Shown here: one piece after another, positions 24,459 to 35,452 of the stretch | Layout: the number at the start of each line of letters is the position of its first letter | Position numbering within the stretch: the stretch's first letter is position 1 | Position numbers and translations under genes: made by a program | The notes under the pieces: generated by a model | Told to the model about the DNA's origin: nothing | What the model saw: only the letters and a program-made list of their open reading frames with translations | Databases searched by the model: none | Source of the DNA: Streptomyces liliiviolaceus | GTDB lineage: Bacteria > Actinomycetota > Actinomycetes > Streptomycetales > Streptomycetaceae | Assembly (NCBI RefSeq): GCF_018070025.1 | Contig: NZ_JAGPYQ010000001.1 | Coordinates: 1,736,001 to 1,800,000 of the forward strand | Length of the DNA: 64,000 nucleotides | Reading direction: 5' to 3'

Positions 24459-26480
24459 ATGGAGAAGCTCGGACCTGCGGATCCGCACCGCATCGGTGCG
24501 TACCGGCTGCTGGCGCGACTGGGCGCGGGCGGTATGGGCCAGGTGTATCTGGCGCGCTCCGACCGCGGACGGACCGTCGCGGTCAAACTCGTCCGCCAGG
24601 AACTCGCCGAACAGGAGGAGTTCCGCGCACGCTTCCGTCAGGAGGTACGGGCGGCCCGGCGCGTGGGCGGCTACTGGACGGCGCCGGTGCTCGACGCGGA
24701 CACCGAGGCGGCCGTCCCGTGGGTCGCCACCGGCTATGTGGCGGGACCCTCGCTCCAGGAGGTCGTCGGCCACGACCACGGCGCGCTGCCGGAACGTTCC
24801 GTACGGATCCTCGCGGCCGGCCTCGCGCACGCGCTGGGGGACATCCACGCGGCCGGACTGATCCACCGCGACCTCAAGCCGTCGAACGTCCTCGTCACGA
24901 TCGACGGCCCGCGCGTCATCGACTTCGGTATCGCCCGCGCCCTGGAGACCGTCACCGACGGCGGCCTCACCCGCACCGGCGCACTCGTCGGCTCGCCCGG
25001 CTTCATGGCCCCCGAGCAGGTCCGCGGCGACCGGGTCACACCCGCGTGCGACGTCTTCTGCCTGGGCTCGGTCCTGTCGTACGCGGCCACGGGCGTCCTC
25101 CCCTTCGGCGCGGCCGACAGCGGGGCGCACGCCCTGATGTTCCGTATCGCCCAGGAGGAACCGGACCTGGAGGGGGTGCCGGAGGGCATCGCCGACCTCG
25201 TCCGCCAGTGCCTGCGCAAGGACCCCGCCTCCCGTCCGACGCTCGCCGACATCCTGGAGCGCACGGGAGCGGAGGACACCGTCGCGGACGGCCGCAGCCG
25301 CGACCCCTGGCTGCCGGGGATGCTGGTGGCACAACTGGGCCGCCATGCCGTGCGGTTGCTGGACTCGGAGGACCCGGACGTCTCGGCCCGCCCGGCGTCC
25401 GGGGCCGAGGAGGCGCCGGGTCCCGCACCCGCCGCGGATCCCGCACGCACCCCGGATCCCGCACCCGCCCAAGCGCCCGCGTCCGCCCCGTCCGCTGCCT
25501 CCGTACCCCCTTCCGTACCCCCTTCCGTACCTCCTTCCGTGCCCCCTCCCATGGCGTCCCCGGAGCACGCCCCCACTCCTGACGCCTCCTCCCTGCCCGC
25601 CCCGCAGCCGCCCGCGGGCGCCCCCGCCGATCACCTCCCGACGATGACCGCGGGCGGGCCCGCGACACCGCCGCCGGCCGCCCCACCGGCGCACACCCCG
25701 CCCCCGGGCCCCGTCCACCCGGCCTACGGCTATCCCCAGCAGCACCCCCAGCCCGCCGCGGGCTACGGCTACCCGCACCAGCAGCACCAGCAACAGCACC
25801 AGCAAGGCGCTTGGTCGACACCCCCGTACGGACCCACACCTCCGTACGGACCGACCCCTTCGTACGGTCCGGGCTTCGTGCCGCAGCCGGAACCGGAGTC
25901 GCCGCGCAGGAACGCCCGCTCCACCGCCGTGCTGATCGTGGTGGCGCTGGTCGTCGCGCTCGGCGCGGGCGCCTCCGTGTACGCGCTCATGAGGGGCGAC
26001 GCGAACGGCCGGGCGGGCGGCGACCCCAGCGCCTCCCGGACCGAGGACGCGCCCACCACCCCCGGCCCGTCCAGCCAGAAGCCCTCGACGCAGCCGCCCA
26101 GCAGCGGGGAGGAGACACCGGCGGACGGCGCGATCCCCACCGGGTACCTCGGCACCTGGACCGCGTCCATCGACAACGCCACGGGCCGCAACACCCGTCA
26201 ACTCACCATCCAGCAGGGCGAGGTGGGCGCCACGGTCCTCTCGCTCACGGCGGACGGACCGGCGGACGGCGGCACGTACCACTGTGTGTTCCGGGCGGCG
26301 CTCACCGCGGCCCCGAGCGACGGCGGTCCGCTGCGGATCGGCCCGTCCGAGGTCACCGTCGGCGAACCGGCCAGCTCCTGCTCGCCGGGCGCGGCAACGG
26401 AGCTGACCCTCCTGCCGGACGGCCGGCTGCGCCGCGTGAACGCGAGCAACGGCGACGCGCTGACGTACACGAAGCAGTAG
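24459..26480 (+). CDS. Eukaryotic-type serine/threonine protein kinase, single TM
   Basis: A 673-aa membrane kinase. The catalytic domain (13-270) has the glycine loop LGAGGMGQVY (21-30), lysine K43, HRDLKPSN with D138, DFG (155-157) and MAPEQ. A Pro/Ala-rich linker of about 190 residues follows, with YGPTPPYGPTPSYGP and QQHQQQHQQ repeats. Next are one TM helix (about 488-510, STAVLIVVALVVALGAG) and an external domain of about 120 residues (GYLGTWTASIDNATGRNTRQLTIQQG) with a Cys pair. I recall a related kinase near recR in other Streptomyces. The signal sensed is unknown. Confidence 0.95.
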   Translation: MEKLGPADPHRIGAYRLLARLGAGGMGQVYLARSDRGRTVAVKLVRQELAEQEEFRARFRQEVRAARRVGGYWTAPVLDADTEAAVPWVATGYVAGPSLQEVVGHDHGALPERSVRILAAGLAHALGDIHAAGLIHRDLKPSNVLVTIDGPRVIDFGIARALETVTDGGLTRTGALVGSPGFMAPEQVRGDRVTPACDVFCLGSVLSYAATGVLPFGAADSGAHALMFRIAQEEPDLEGVPEGIADLVRQCLRKDPASRPTLADILERTGAEDTVADGRSRDPWLPGMLVAQLGRHAVRLLDSEDPDVSARPASGAEEAPGPAPAADPARTPDPAPAQAPASAPSAASVPPSVPPSVPPSVPPPMASPEHAPTPDASSLPAPQPPAGAPADHLPTMTAGGPATPPPAAPPAHTPPPGPVHPAYGYPQQHPQPAAGYGYPHQQHQQQHQQGAWSTPPYGPTPPYGPTPSYGPGFVPQPEPESPRRNARSTAVLIVVALVVALGAGASVYALMRGDANGRAGGDPSASRTEDAPTTPGPSSQKPSTQPPSSGEETPADGAIPTGYLGTWTASIDNATGRNTRQLTIQQGEVGATVLSLTADGPADGGTYHCVFRAALTAAPSDGGPLRIGPSEVTVGEPASSCSPGAATELTLLPDGRLRRVNASNGDALTYTKQ

Positions 26481-26496
26481 TGGCGGGTGCACCCCT

Positions 26497-26555
26497 GAAC
26501 AGCCGCTCCTGAACGGCAGCTCCTGAACGGCCGCCTCTGAACAGCTGCTGAACTT
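26497..26555. repeat. Tandem CTGAACRGC repeats after the kinase stop
   Basis: Four or five imperfect copies of a 13-16 bp unit (GCTCCTGAACGGCAGC type) follow the kinase gene within 17 nt. A very similar pattern (TCCTGACCGCGACGGC) follows the gene ending at 36852. Function unknown. Confidence 0.65.
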
Positions 26556-26636
26556 CAGCGGTCGTCACCGCGTTCCCGTCCGCCCCGCTCGTACAGTGTC
26601 CGCACCGTCGAACTCCGGGAGTGGTGGGGGCACCCA

Positions 26637-27286
26637 GTGGAGTGGCTCAGCGCAGAGAACGTGGTGGCCGTGGGCACGGCGGTCGTCGGCATCGTGGCCT
26701 CGGGCGTCATGGTCTGGTACGAGCGCCGGGTGCCGCGGCGGAAACGTATCGGCTACCGCGTACAGATGGACAACCCGATCGGGGACGATGTCCGCCTCGG
26801 CAGGGCCAGCGTCCGGCTCGGGCTCTTCGACGAGGCGCCCGGCATGGCGGACGCGACGCTCGTCCTCCTGCGCATCGAGAACGACGGCTCGCAGTCCATC
26901 GCCGACATGGACTACACGGGACGCGAACTCCACGGTCTGACCGCCGTGTTCACGGACCGTACGATCCGCGGGGTGTCGGTGACCCAGCCGCCCGAGACCG
27001 ACCACCTGATGGACCACTTCACCCCGTCGAACGGCCTCGGTTACGACGGCAGCACCCTGCGCATCCCGCGCGTCCCGCTCAACCGTGGCGAGCACTTCAA
27101 GCTGCTCGTCCTGCTCTCCGGCGGTGACGTGGGCAGCGGGATACGGCTCATCGGCGGCATCCGAGACGGCGAGGTGCACCCCAACCGCGCCGCGCCGGTG
27201 GACGGGACGCCCGCGCTGTGGGCTGACCCGGGCCGCGCCTGCCCGGGCCCTTGCCTGAGATTGACGCGTACACAACCATTTCCCGC

Positions 27287-27299
<13 letters not shown>
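26637..27299 (+). CDS. Membrane-anchored unknown protein, probably C-terminally truncated
   Basis: About 220 aa from a GTG. An N-terminal TM helix (residues 8-28) is followed by a beta-rich cytosolic-looking domain (RKRIGYRVQMDNPIGDDVRLG...LVLLRIENDGSQSIADMDYTGRELHGLTAVF...FKLLVLLSGG). From memory, Streptomyces homologues continue into a second TM and a periplasmic substrate-binding-like domain. Here the frame ends in low-complexity sequence (ADPGRACPGPCLRL) and runs 13 nt into the next gene. This looks like loss of the distal domain. Confidence is moderate because the comparison is recalled, not computed. Confidence 0.65.
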
Positions 27300-28702
<1,403 letters not shown>

Positions 28703-28914
28703 AACTTTTCCTCGCCCCCGCCGCCCCTACCCGTTCCCGTCCACGACTCGGGGGCCAGCCCCCGAACCCCCGCTCCTCAAACGCCGGAGAGGCTGAAACG
28801 TATTCAGCCCGTCCGGCGTTTGAGGACGAGCGCGCAGCGCGATACGGGGGCGAGGGGCGCAGCCCCATGCGTGGACGGGGACGGGTAGGGGCGGCGGGGG
28901 CGAGGGAAACGCCC
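28703..28914. repeat. Second long imperfect inverted repeat, between convergent genes
   Basis: It fills the space between two stop codons with the same nested design as 5314-5527. The outer arms are TCGCCCCCGCCGCCCCTACC near 28711 and its complement near 28885-28906. The inner hairpin at about 28773-28826 contains CTCCTCAAACGCCGGA and TCCGGCGTTTGAGGA. Left and right arms share over 20 bp of identity with the other copy. Probably a bidirectional terminator that spreads as a unit. Confidence 0.85.
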
Positions 28915-29658
28915 CTACCGGGGCTCCGGTGGCCGCTGGCGCGGCATGTTCGGCCGCGCCCCCGGCGGCAGCGACGCCCGCCCGACCGACGAGGCGTCCC
29001 GAACAGACCCACCCCCGCCCCCACCCCCACCCACCCGCAGAGCCATCGGCGCCACCCCGCTCCGGAACTCCACCATCCAGTCCACGGTCTCCACCCGCAC
29101 CAACTCCGTCACGTCCTCGGAGAACCGCCGCAGCACGGCGAGGCACCGCTCGGCGGCCTCCCCGGCGGTCCCCTCGGCCGGCCCGAGAACCTCCCGCACG
29201 CACTCGGACGCCCAGTCGAACTGGAGGACCTGCAACCGCCGCTGCACGGCCTGAGCGGTCGCCACGTCCCGCATCCACCCGGAGGTCACCCCGAAGAAGC
29301 GGTCCCCCGCGGCGCAGGCGACCGCCACCAGCAGCGCCAGATACCCCCAGGCGGCGCCCCCGCCGAGCACCCCGGCGAGATCCAGCAGGGGCAGCCCGGC
29401 CGCGCCGAGCGCCCCCGCGGCGGCCCCGGCCCGCAGGGCCCGCGCCCCCCGCCGCTTCCACACCCGGTCGGCGAGATACCAGTACGTGGTGGTGAGCGCC
29501 CCCGCCTCCACCCACCGGTAGAGCTCGTCCAGCCGTTCGGCCGGTTCGCCCCAGTCGCCGAGGGGGAAGGCCCGCCCCATCAGATCGCCGGGCTCCACCG
29601 GACCGTCGCCCCGGCCGCCCTGGGCCGGCCCCTCGGGCTGCATGTCCGGCTGGCTCAC
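28915..29658 (-). CDS. SLATT-type two-TM protein
   Basis: About 247 aa. An N-terminal helix ([22 protein letters not shown]) leads into two closely spaced TM helices (about residues 60-110) and a C-terminal helical tail ([36 protein letters not shown]). This is the arrangement of SLATT domains, proposed as pore-forming effectors coupled to nucleotide-sensing partners. Here it sits alone beside YbaB-recR. I place the start at the GTG at 29658, which has AGGGAG 5 nt upstream. The GTG at 29673 contains that ribosome site. A poly-Gly stretch lies near the C-terminus. Confidence 0.78.
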   Translation of the reverse strand: MSQPDMQPEGPAQGGRGDGPVEPGDLMGRAFPLGDWGEPAERLDELYRWVEAGALTTTYWYLADRVWKRRGARALRAGAAAGALGAAGLPLLDLAGVLGGGAAWGYLALLVAVACAAGDRFFGVTSGWMRDVATAQAVQRRLQVLQFDWASECVREVLGPAEGTAGEAAERCLAVLRRFSEDVTELVRVETVDWMVEFRSGVAPMALRVGGGGGGGGSVRDASSVGRASLPPGARPNMPRQRPPEPR

Positions 29659-29950
29659 CCGACACTCCCTCACTGTGACGTTGTGTGACGGTGACGTGGC
29701 GCGTGGTGCTGATGCGCCGCACCCTTACTACCGCCCCATGGGTGGTGACCGTCCTGCTTTCGGGGCTTTTCCGCTCGGATGTGGGCCCTGGTCAGGTATA
29801 GGCCAAGTCGGCCTCTCACTCGAAAGAGTGCCGGGGCGACGGCCCGGTGGACCACGTAGGCTCGTGCCAAGGCGGAATTCACGCCGGAAAGCCGTATCCG
29901 AAGCCAGTACTCACCGCAGTACTCACAGCCGTACGAACCAGGAGCTGATC

Positions 29951-30295
29951 GTGATTCCCGGTGGTGGCCAGCCCAATATGCAGCAGCTGCTCCAGCAGGC
30001 CCAGAAGATGCAGCAGGACCTCGCGAACGCCCAGGAGGAGCTGGCGCGCACCGAGGTCGACGGTCAGGCGGGCGGCGGCCTGGTGAAGGCGACGGTGACG
30101 GGCTCGGGCGAACTGCGCGGCCTGGTCATCGACCCGAAGGCCGTCGACCCCGAGGACACCGAGACCCTCGCCGATCTGATCGTCGCGGCGGTCCAGGCGG
30201 CCAACGAGAACGCCCAGGCGCTCCAGCAGCAGAAGCTCGGCCCGCTCGCACAGGGGCTCGGCGGCGGCAGCGGCATCCCCGGCCTGCCGTTCTAA
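29951..30295 (+). CDS. YbaB/EbfC nucleoid-associated protein
   Basis: 114 aa. A Gln/Met-rich coiled helix ([23 protein letters not shown], cited in part) leads into the DNA-binding beta region ([41 protein letters not shown]), matching the YbaB family of DNA-bridging dimers. GTG start with AGGAG 6 nt upstream. It is 112 nt ahead of recR, the classical ybaB-recR pairing. dnaX, often upstream of this pair, is not visible here. Confidence 0.95.
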   Translation: MIPGGGQPNMQQLLQQAQKMQQDLANAQEELARTEVDGQAGGGLVKATVTGSGELRGLVIDPKAVDPEDTETLADLIVAAVQAANENAQALQQQKLGPLAQGLGGGSGIPGLPF

Positions 30296-30407
30296 GTCAA
30301 CCCGGCGGTCCCTTCTAAGAAGGCCGACCGCCAACTACCGTACGTACGAAGAGAGCAAGCGCGACTACGGTACGTACCGAGAGTCCGTGGGAACAGGAAG
30401 GCAATCC

Positions 30408-31007
30408 GTGTACGAAGGCGTGGTCCAGGACCTCATCGACGAGCTGGGGCGGCTGCCCGGCGTCGGTCCCAAGAGCGCGCAGCGGATCGCCTTCCACATC
30501 CTCCAGGCGGAGCCGACGGACGTGCGCCGTCTCGCGCAGTGCCTCATGGAGGTCAAGGCGAAGGTCCGCTTCTGCGCCACCTGCGGGAACGTGGCGCAGG
30601 AGGAGCTGTGCAACATCTGCCGCGACCCGCGCCGCGACCTCTCGGTCATCTGCGTGGTCGAGGAGCCGAAGGACGTGGTCGCCGTCGAGCGGACCCGCGA
30701 GTTCCGGGGCAAGTACCACGTGCTCGGCGGTGCGATCAGCCCGATCGAGGGTGTGGGCCCGGACGACCTGCGCATCAGGGAGCTGCTGGCGCGGCTCGCC
30801 GACGGCGCGGTCACGGAGCTGATCCTGGCCACCGACCCGAACCTGGAGGGCGAGGCCACGGCCACCTATCTCGCCCGCATGATCAAGCCCATGGGCCTCA
30901 AGGTGACCCGCCTCGCCAGCGGGCTGCCGGTGGGCGGCGACCTGGAGTACGCCGACGAGGTCACCCTGGGACGCGCCTTCGAGGGAAGGCGGCTGCTGGA
31001 TGTCTGA
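30408..31007 (+). CDS. recR: Recombination mediator protein RecR
   Basis: 199 aa. It has an N-terminal HhH region ([17 protein letters not shown]), a C4 zinc finger (C56, C59, C68, C71 in [16 protein letters not shown]), a Toprim domain ([14 protein letters not shown]...[13 protein letters not shown]) and a C-terminal Walker-B-like segment. It acts with RecO/RecF to load RecA at gaps. GTG start with AGGAAG 7 nt upstream. Between ybaB and recR are two TACGTACG-type palindromic stretches (30340-30380) that could hold its promoter. Confidence 0.98.
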   Translation: MYEGVVQDLIDELGRLPGVGPKSAQRIAFHILQAEPTDVRRLAQCLMEVKAKVRFCATCGNVAQEELCNICRDPRRDLSVICVVEEPKDVVAVERTREFRGKYHVLGGAISPIEGVGPDDLRIRELLARLADGAVTELILATDPNLEGEATATYLARMIKPMGLKVTRLASGLPVGGDLEYADEVTLGRAFEGRRLLDV

Positions 31008-31056
31008 ACGACTGGTTGATGTACGGACGAAGTTCTTGAGGAAGGCCGGCTTCTAG

Positions 31057-31716
31057 ATGTCTGACGCCACGCTGCACGCGACCGATCCCGACCCCGACGA
31101 CTTCTCGGTCCAGATCGCGGATCAGATCGAGAGTTTCCTCGTCGCGGTGCCCGAGGTCGCGAGAGGCGACGAGCCGGACTCGGCCGTCCCCTTCCTGCTC
31201 CTGGAGGTCTCCCAGCTCCTGCTGGCCGGCGGCCGTCTCGGCGCGCACGAGGACATCCTTCCCGACGAGCGGTACGAGCCCGATCTGGGCCCCGAGCCGG
31301 ACGTCGACGAGCTGCGCGAGCGCCTCGCCGAGATGCTCGACCCGGTCGACGTCTACTCCGAGGTCTTCGACCCGTACGAGCCCCGCAAGCCCCCGGTCCC
31401 GGCCCGTATCTCGGACGATCTGGCCGACGTCATGGCGGACCTGCGGCACGGCATGGCCCACTACCGGGCCGGCCGCACCACCGAGGCCATGTGGTGGTGG
31501 CAGTTCTCGTACTTCTCGAACTGGGGCTCCACGGCCTCGGCCACCCTGCGCGCCCTGCAGTCCCTGGTGGCGCACGTCCGGCTGAACCAGCCCCTGCAGG
31601 AGCTGGACGGCCTGGACACCGACCAGGACCTCAGCGAGGACGCCCTCGCGGAGGAGGCGGGCCGGGTGATGGCGGAGGAGATCGCGGGCCCGCTGGGTCT
31701 GCGCGAGGTCAAGTGA
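31057..31716 (+). CDS. DUF5063-family protein
   Basis: A 219-aa acidic protein (DATDPDPDDFSVQIADQIESFLVAVPEVARGDE...ILPDERYEPDLGPEPDVDELRERLAEMLDPVDVYSEVFDPYE). It matches the uncharacterised DUF5063 family that follows recR in Streptomyces, as I recall. It ends in a strong terminator, so ybaB-recR-DUF5063 is a transcription unit. Function unknown. Confidence 0.85.
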   Translation: MSDATLHATDPDPDDFSVQIADQIESFLVAVPEVARGDEPDSAVPFLLLEVSQLLLAGGRLGAHEDILPDERYEPDLGPEPDVDELRERLAEMLDPVDVYSEVFDPYEPRKPPVPARISDDLADVMADLRHGMAHYRAGRTTEAMWWWQFSYFSNWGSTASATLRALQSLVAHVRLNQPLQELDGLDTDQDLSEDALAEEAGRVMAEEIAGPLGLREVK

Positions 31717-31735
31717 CGCGAGGTCGCGGGAACGG

Positions 31736-31800
31736 GTGTGGGGCGGGCCCGGAGTCATCGACTCCGGGCCCGCCCCACACTCACGCCGTGCCCCTTTTCC
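31736..31800. terminator. Strong terminator after the recR operon
   Basis: A perfect 20-bp stem (31736-31755 with 31761-31780) and a 5-nt CATCG loop are followed at a distance by CCCCTTTT. It separates the recR unit from the ask-asd unit. The remaining 270 nt to ask hold no gene and presumably its promoter. Confidence 0.95.
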
Positions 31801-32071
31801 GCGCGGACATATCGCGCCGGCCGTGTGACTAGGGGCACTTTGCGAGTGAGGTGCGTCCGGGACGGGCAGATGCGGTCCTGGAGCGGCCGGAGGGCCGGAC
31901 TGCGGGAGCCGACCGATCGGCCGACCGTACGACCGGACCCACCCGGACCGGGTGATCAACACGTGAGCGGGACATCTCACGATGCGATATCACTCGGGTG
32001 GAATTCGGCCGCTCGTTAGACTGAGCCGACCGCAGTCGTGCGGTACGAGACGGACTGAGCGAGGAGCGCAC

Positions 32072-33346
32072 GTGGGCCTTGTCGTGCAGAAGTACGGAGG
32101 TTCCTCCGTAGCCGATGCCGAGGGCATCAAGCGTGTCGCCAAGCGAATCGTCGACGCCAAGAAGGACGGCCACCAGGTCGTCGTCGTGGTGTCGGCGATG
32201 GGTGACACGACGGACGAGCTGATCGATCTCGCCGAGCAGGTATCCCCGATCCCTGCCGGACGTGAGTTCGACATGCTGCTGACAGCGGGAGAGCGGATCT
32301 CGATGGCCCTGCTGGCCATGGCGATCAAGAACCTGGGCCACGAGGCCCAGAGCTTCACCGGCAGTCAGGCAGGCGTGATCACCGACTCCGTCCACAACAA
32401 AGCGCGCATCATCGATGTCACGCCGGGCCGTATCAGGACGGCGCTCGACGAGGGCAACATCGCGATCGTCGCCGGGTTCCAGGGCGTCAGCCAGGACAAG
32501 AAGGACATCACCACGCTGGGGCGCGGCGGGTCCGACACCACGGCCGTCGCCCTCGCCGCCGCCCTCGACGCCGAGGTCTGCGAGATCTACACGGACGTCG
32601 ACGGTGTGTTCACCGCCGACCCGCGGGTGGTGAAGAAGGCCCGGAAGATCGACTGGATCTCCTCCGAGGACATGCTGGAGCTCGCCGCCTCGGGCTCCAA
32701 GGTGCTGCTGCACCGCTGCGTCGAGTACGCACGCCGATACAACATCCCGATCCACGTCCGCTCGTCCTTCTCGGGACTGCGCGGCACCTGGGTCAGCAAC
32801 GAGAATCCGCAAGGGGACGCGCAGGTGGAGCACGCCATCATCTCCGGAGTCGCGCACGACATCTCCGAAGCCAAGATCACGGTCGTCGGCGTCCCGGACA
32901 AGCCGGGCGAGGCCGCGGTGATCTTCCGGACGATCGCGGACGCCGAGATCAACATCGACATGATCGTGCAGAACGTGTCCGCGGCCTCCACGGGCCTCAC
33001 GGACATCTCCTTCACCCTCCCCAAGGCCGAGGGCCACAAGGCCATCGAGGCCCTGGAGAAGGCGAAGGGCGCGATCGGCTTCGAGTCGCTGCGCTACGAC
33101 GACCAGATCGGCAAGATCTCCCTGGTCGGCGCGGGGATGAAGACCAACCCGGGCGTCACCGCCTCGTTCTTCCAGGCGCTGTCCGACGCGGGCGTCAACA
33201 TCGAGCTGATCTCGACCTCCGAGATCCGCATCTCGGTCGTGACCCGCCAGGACGACGTCAACGAGGCCGTGCGCGCCGTGCACACCGCCTTCGGGCTCGA
33301 CTCCGACAGCGACGAGGCCGTCGTCTACGGAGGCACCGGACGATGA
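32072..33346 (+). CDS. ask: Aspartate kinase
   Basis: 424 aa. It phosphorylates aspartate, the first step to lysine, threonine, methionine and diaminopimelate. It has the kinase motif KYGGSSV (7-13), the catalytic region [20 protein letters not shown], and two C-terminal ACT domains (about 265-424) for feedback control by lysine and threonine. GTG start with GAGGAG 8 nt upstream. Corynebacterial relatives make a separate beta subunit from an internal start. An equivalent is possible here but not shown. asd follows 28 nt later. Confidence 0.97.
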   Translation: MGLVVQKYGGSSVADAEGIKRVAKRIVDAKKDGHQVVVVVSAMGDTTDELIDLAEQVSPIPAGREFDMLLTAGERISMALLAMAIKNLGHEAQSFTGSQAGVITDSVHNKARIIDVTPGRIRTALDEGNIAIVAGFQGVSQDKKDITTLGRGGSDTTAVALAAALDAEVCEIYTDVDGVFTADPRVVKKARKIDWISSEDMLELAASGSKVLLHRCVEYARRYNIPIHVRSSFSGLRGTWVSNENPQGDAQVEHAIISGVAHDISEAKITVVGVPDKPGEAAVIFRTIADAEINIDMIVQNVSAASTGLTDISFTLPKAEGHKAIEALEKAKGAIGFESLRYDDQIGKISLVGAGMKTNPGVTASFFQALSDAGVNIELISTSEIRISVVTRQDDVNEAVRAVHTAFGLDSDSDEAVVYGGTGR

Positions 33347-33374
33347 CCGTCCCCCCGTACGGAGGCGTACGACG

Positions 33375-34424
33375 ATGACCGGGCGGCCGACGCTCGCGGT
33401 CGTGGGCGCGACCGGAGCCGTCGGCACGGTCATGCTCCAGATCCTGTCCCAGCACGCGGACATCTGGGGCGAGATCCGCCTGATCGCCTCACCGCGCTCG
33501 GCCGGCCGCAAGCTGGCCGTGCGCGGCGAGCAGGTCGAGGTGGTGGCCCTGACGGAGGAGGCCTTCGACGGGGTCGACGTCGCCATGTTCGACGTACCCG
33601 ACGAGGTGGCCGGGCACTGGGCGCCGGTGGCCGCCGCCAAGGGCGCCGTCGTGGTCGACAACTCGGGCGCGTTCCGGATGGACCCCGAGGTGCCGCTCGT
33701 GGTGCCCGAGGTCAATCCGCACGCCGCCCGCGTCCGGCCGCGCGGCATCGTCGCCAACCCCAACTGCACGACCCTGTCGATGATCGTGGCCCTGGGCGCG
33801 CTGCACGCCGAGTTCGGGCTGCGCGAGCTGGTGGTCTCCTCGTACCAGGCGGTGAGCGGGGCCGGGCAGCGCGGGGTCGACACGCTGCGGCAGCAGCTGA
33901 AGCTCGTCGCCGGTACGGAACTGGGGACGACCCCCGGTGACGTACGGCGGGCCGTGGGGGACAACACCGGGCCGTTCCCGGAGCCGGTGGCGCTCAACGT
34001 GGTGCCGTGGGCCGGGAGTGTGCGCGAGGACGGCTGGTCCTCGGAGGAGATGAAGGTGCGGGACGAGTCCCGCAAGATCCTCGGCCTGCCGAACCTTCCC
34101 GTCGCCGTCACCTGTGTCCGTGTGCCGGTCGTCACCACGCACTCGCTGACCGTCCACGCCCGTTTCCAGGGCGAGGTGACGGTGGGCAGGGCGCGGGAGA
34201 TCATCGCCACGGCACCCGGGGTGGTGCTCTTCGACAATCCGGAGGCGGGGGAGTTCCCGACGCCGGCCGACGTGGTCGGTACGGACCCCACCTGGGTCGG
34301 GCGGGTGCGCCGGGCCCTCGACGACCCGACGGCGCTGGAGCTCTTCGTCTGCGGGGACAACCTGCGCAAGGGCGCGGCCCTGAACACCGCTCAGATCGCG
34401 GAACTGGTGGCCGCGGAGCTGTGA
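33375..34424 (+). CDS. asd: Aspartate-semialdehyde dehydrogenase
   Basis: 349 aa. NADPH-dependent reduction of aspartyl phosphate to the semialdehyde, downstream of ask in the same operon. It has the nucleotide motif GATGAVG (11-17), the catalytic cysteine C131 in [19 protein letters not shown], and the substrate-binding [15 protein letters not shown] with the catalytic histidine. No strong Shine-Dalgarno at the ATG, so coupled translation is likely. Confidence 0.97.
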   Translation: MTGRPTLAVVGATGAVGTVMLQILSQHADIWGEIRLIASPRSAGRKLAVRGEQVEVVALTEEAFDGVDVAMFDVPDEVAGHWAPVAAAKGAVVVDNSGAFRMDPEVPLVVPEVNPHAARVRPRGIVANPNCTTLSMIVALGALHAEFGLRELVVSSYQAVSGAGQRGVDTLRQQLKLVAGTELGTTPGDVRRAVGDNTGPFPEPVALNVVPWAGSVREDGWSSEEMKVRDESRKILGLPNLPVAVTCVRVPVVTTHSLTVHARFQGEVTVGRAREIIATAPGVVLFDNPEAGEFPTPADVVGTDPTWVGRVRRALDDPTALELFVCGDNLRKGAALNTAQIAELVAAEL

Positions 34425-34581
34425 CCTGCGACGGGAGCCTCCCGGACCGGCCCGGAACGGGAAATCCGCAGGTCGTTAGTTGAATCTTTTGTAGGATCTG
34501 TGCGACTTCTGTGGTTCGATCGGGTTCGAAGCTGTGGTCCGGACCACTGAAGCCAAGCCTCTGGCGTTCGAAGATTTTTCT

Positions 34582-34613
34582 CCCCGTTCTCCGCAACCGC
34601 GCGGAGGGCGGGG
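34582..34613 (+). terminator. Possible terminator after asd
   Basis: An interrupted stem (CCCCG..CTCCGC with GCGGAG..CGGGG) is followed by CGCGTCTTT. The rest of the 359-nt gap between asd and the sigma factor contains no gene. Its A/T-rich part (34475-34575) probably holds the sigma-factor promoter. Confidence 0.55.
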
Positions 34614-34783
34614 CGCGTCTTTGCGGTCGCCCTTCAGGGGTGACCGGACGCCACGTTCATATGGGGCATAGGGGATGGGCTTTTACGTATGAGGACACTT
34701 AGCGCACGGTCCGGCACGAGGTCCTACACAAACGTGATGCCTGTCGCGTACAACCCCGGCGGGGGGACGCGTGTCCAACTGGC

Positions 34784-35452
34784 GTGGCTGAGGTTCTCGA
34801 ATTCACTGTGGCGACGCGGGGCACTGCCCTCCGTCCGCCCCGCCGACCCCGCACGTCCGGCGCGTCCGGCGGCGGCATGCCGGTGATCGCCCCCATGCCC
34901 GCAGCGCGGTCGGCCCGCATCCCGAATCAGCGTGAAGGCGCTGACGAGGCACTGGCGGCCGGCACGACCGTCGACCATCTCACCGAGACCTACCGCGCCC
35001 ACTACAGGTCGCTCCTCGGCCTCGCGGCGCTCCTCCTCGACGACACCGCGTCCTGCGAGGACGTCGTCCAGGAAGCTTTCATCCGGGTGCACTCGGCGCG
35101 CAAGCGCGTGCGCGACCCGGAGAAGACGCTCGCCTATCTGCGCCAGACCGTCGTCAACCTCTCGCGCTCCGCCCTGCGCCGGCGCATCCTCGGCCTGAAG
35201 CTCCTCTCCAAGCCGATGCCCGACATGGCGAGCGCGGAGGAGGGCGCGTACGACCAGTTGGAGCGCGACGCCCTGATCAAGGCGATGAAGGGGCTCCAGA
35301 GACGCCAGCGCGAGGTCCTCGTCCTGCGGTACTTCGCGGACATGACCGAGGCGCAGGTCGCCGAGACCCTCGGTGTCTCCCTGGGCTCCGTGAAGGCGTA
35401 CGGGTCGCGCGGCATCGCCGCGCTGCGTATCGCCATGGAGGAGCCGGCATGA
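34784..35452 (+). CDS. ECF (SigE-like) RNA polymerase sigma factor
   Basis: 222 aa. Region 2 (HYRSLLGLAALLLDDTASCEDVVQEAFIRVHSARKRV, promoter -10 contact) and region 4 (LQRRQREVLVLRYFADMTEAQVAETLGVSLGSVKAYGSRGIAALRIAM, -35 contact) are intact. The first 45 residues are low complexity. The true start could be the ATG near 34877, since the GTG at 34784 has no clear ribosome site. Its stop overlaps the next gene (ATGA), whose single-TM product probably acts as its membrane partner or anti-sigma. Confidence 0.92.
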   Translation: MAEVLEFTVATRGTALRPPRRPRTSGASGGGMPVIAPMPAARSARIPNQREGADEALAAGTTVDHLTETYRAHYRSLLGLAALLLDDTASCEDVVQEAFIRVHSARKRVRDPEKTLAYLRQTVVNLSRSALRRRILGLKLLSKPMPDMASAEEGAYDQLERDALIKAMKGLQRRQREVLVLRYFADMTEAQVAETLGVSLGSVKAYGSRGIAALRIAMEEPA

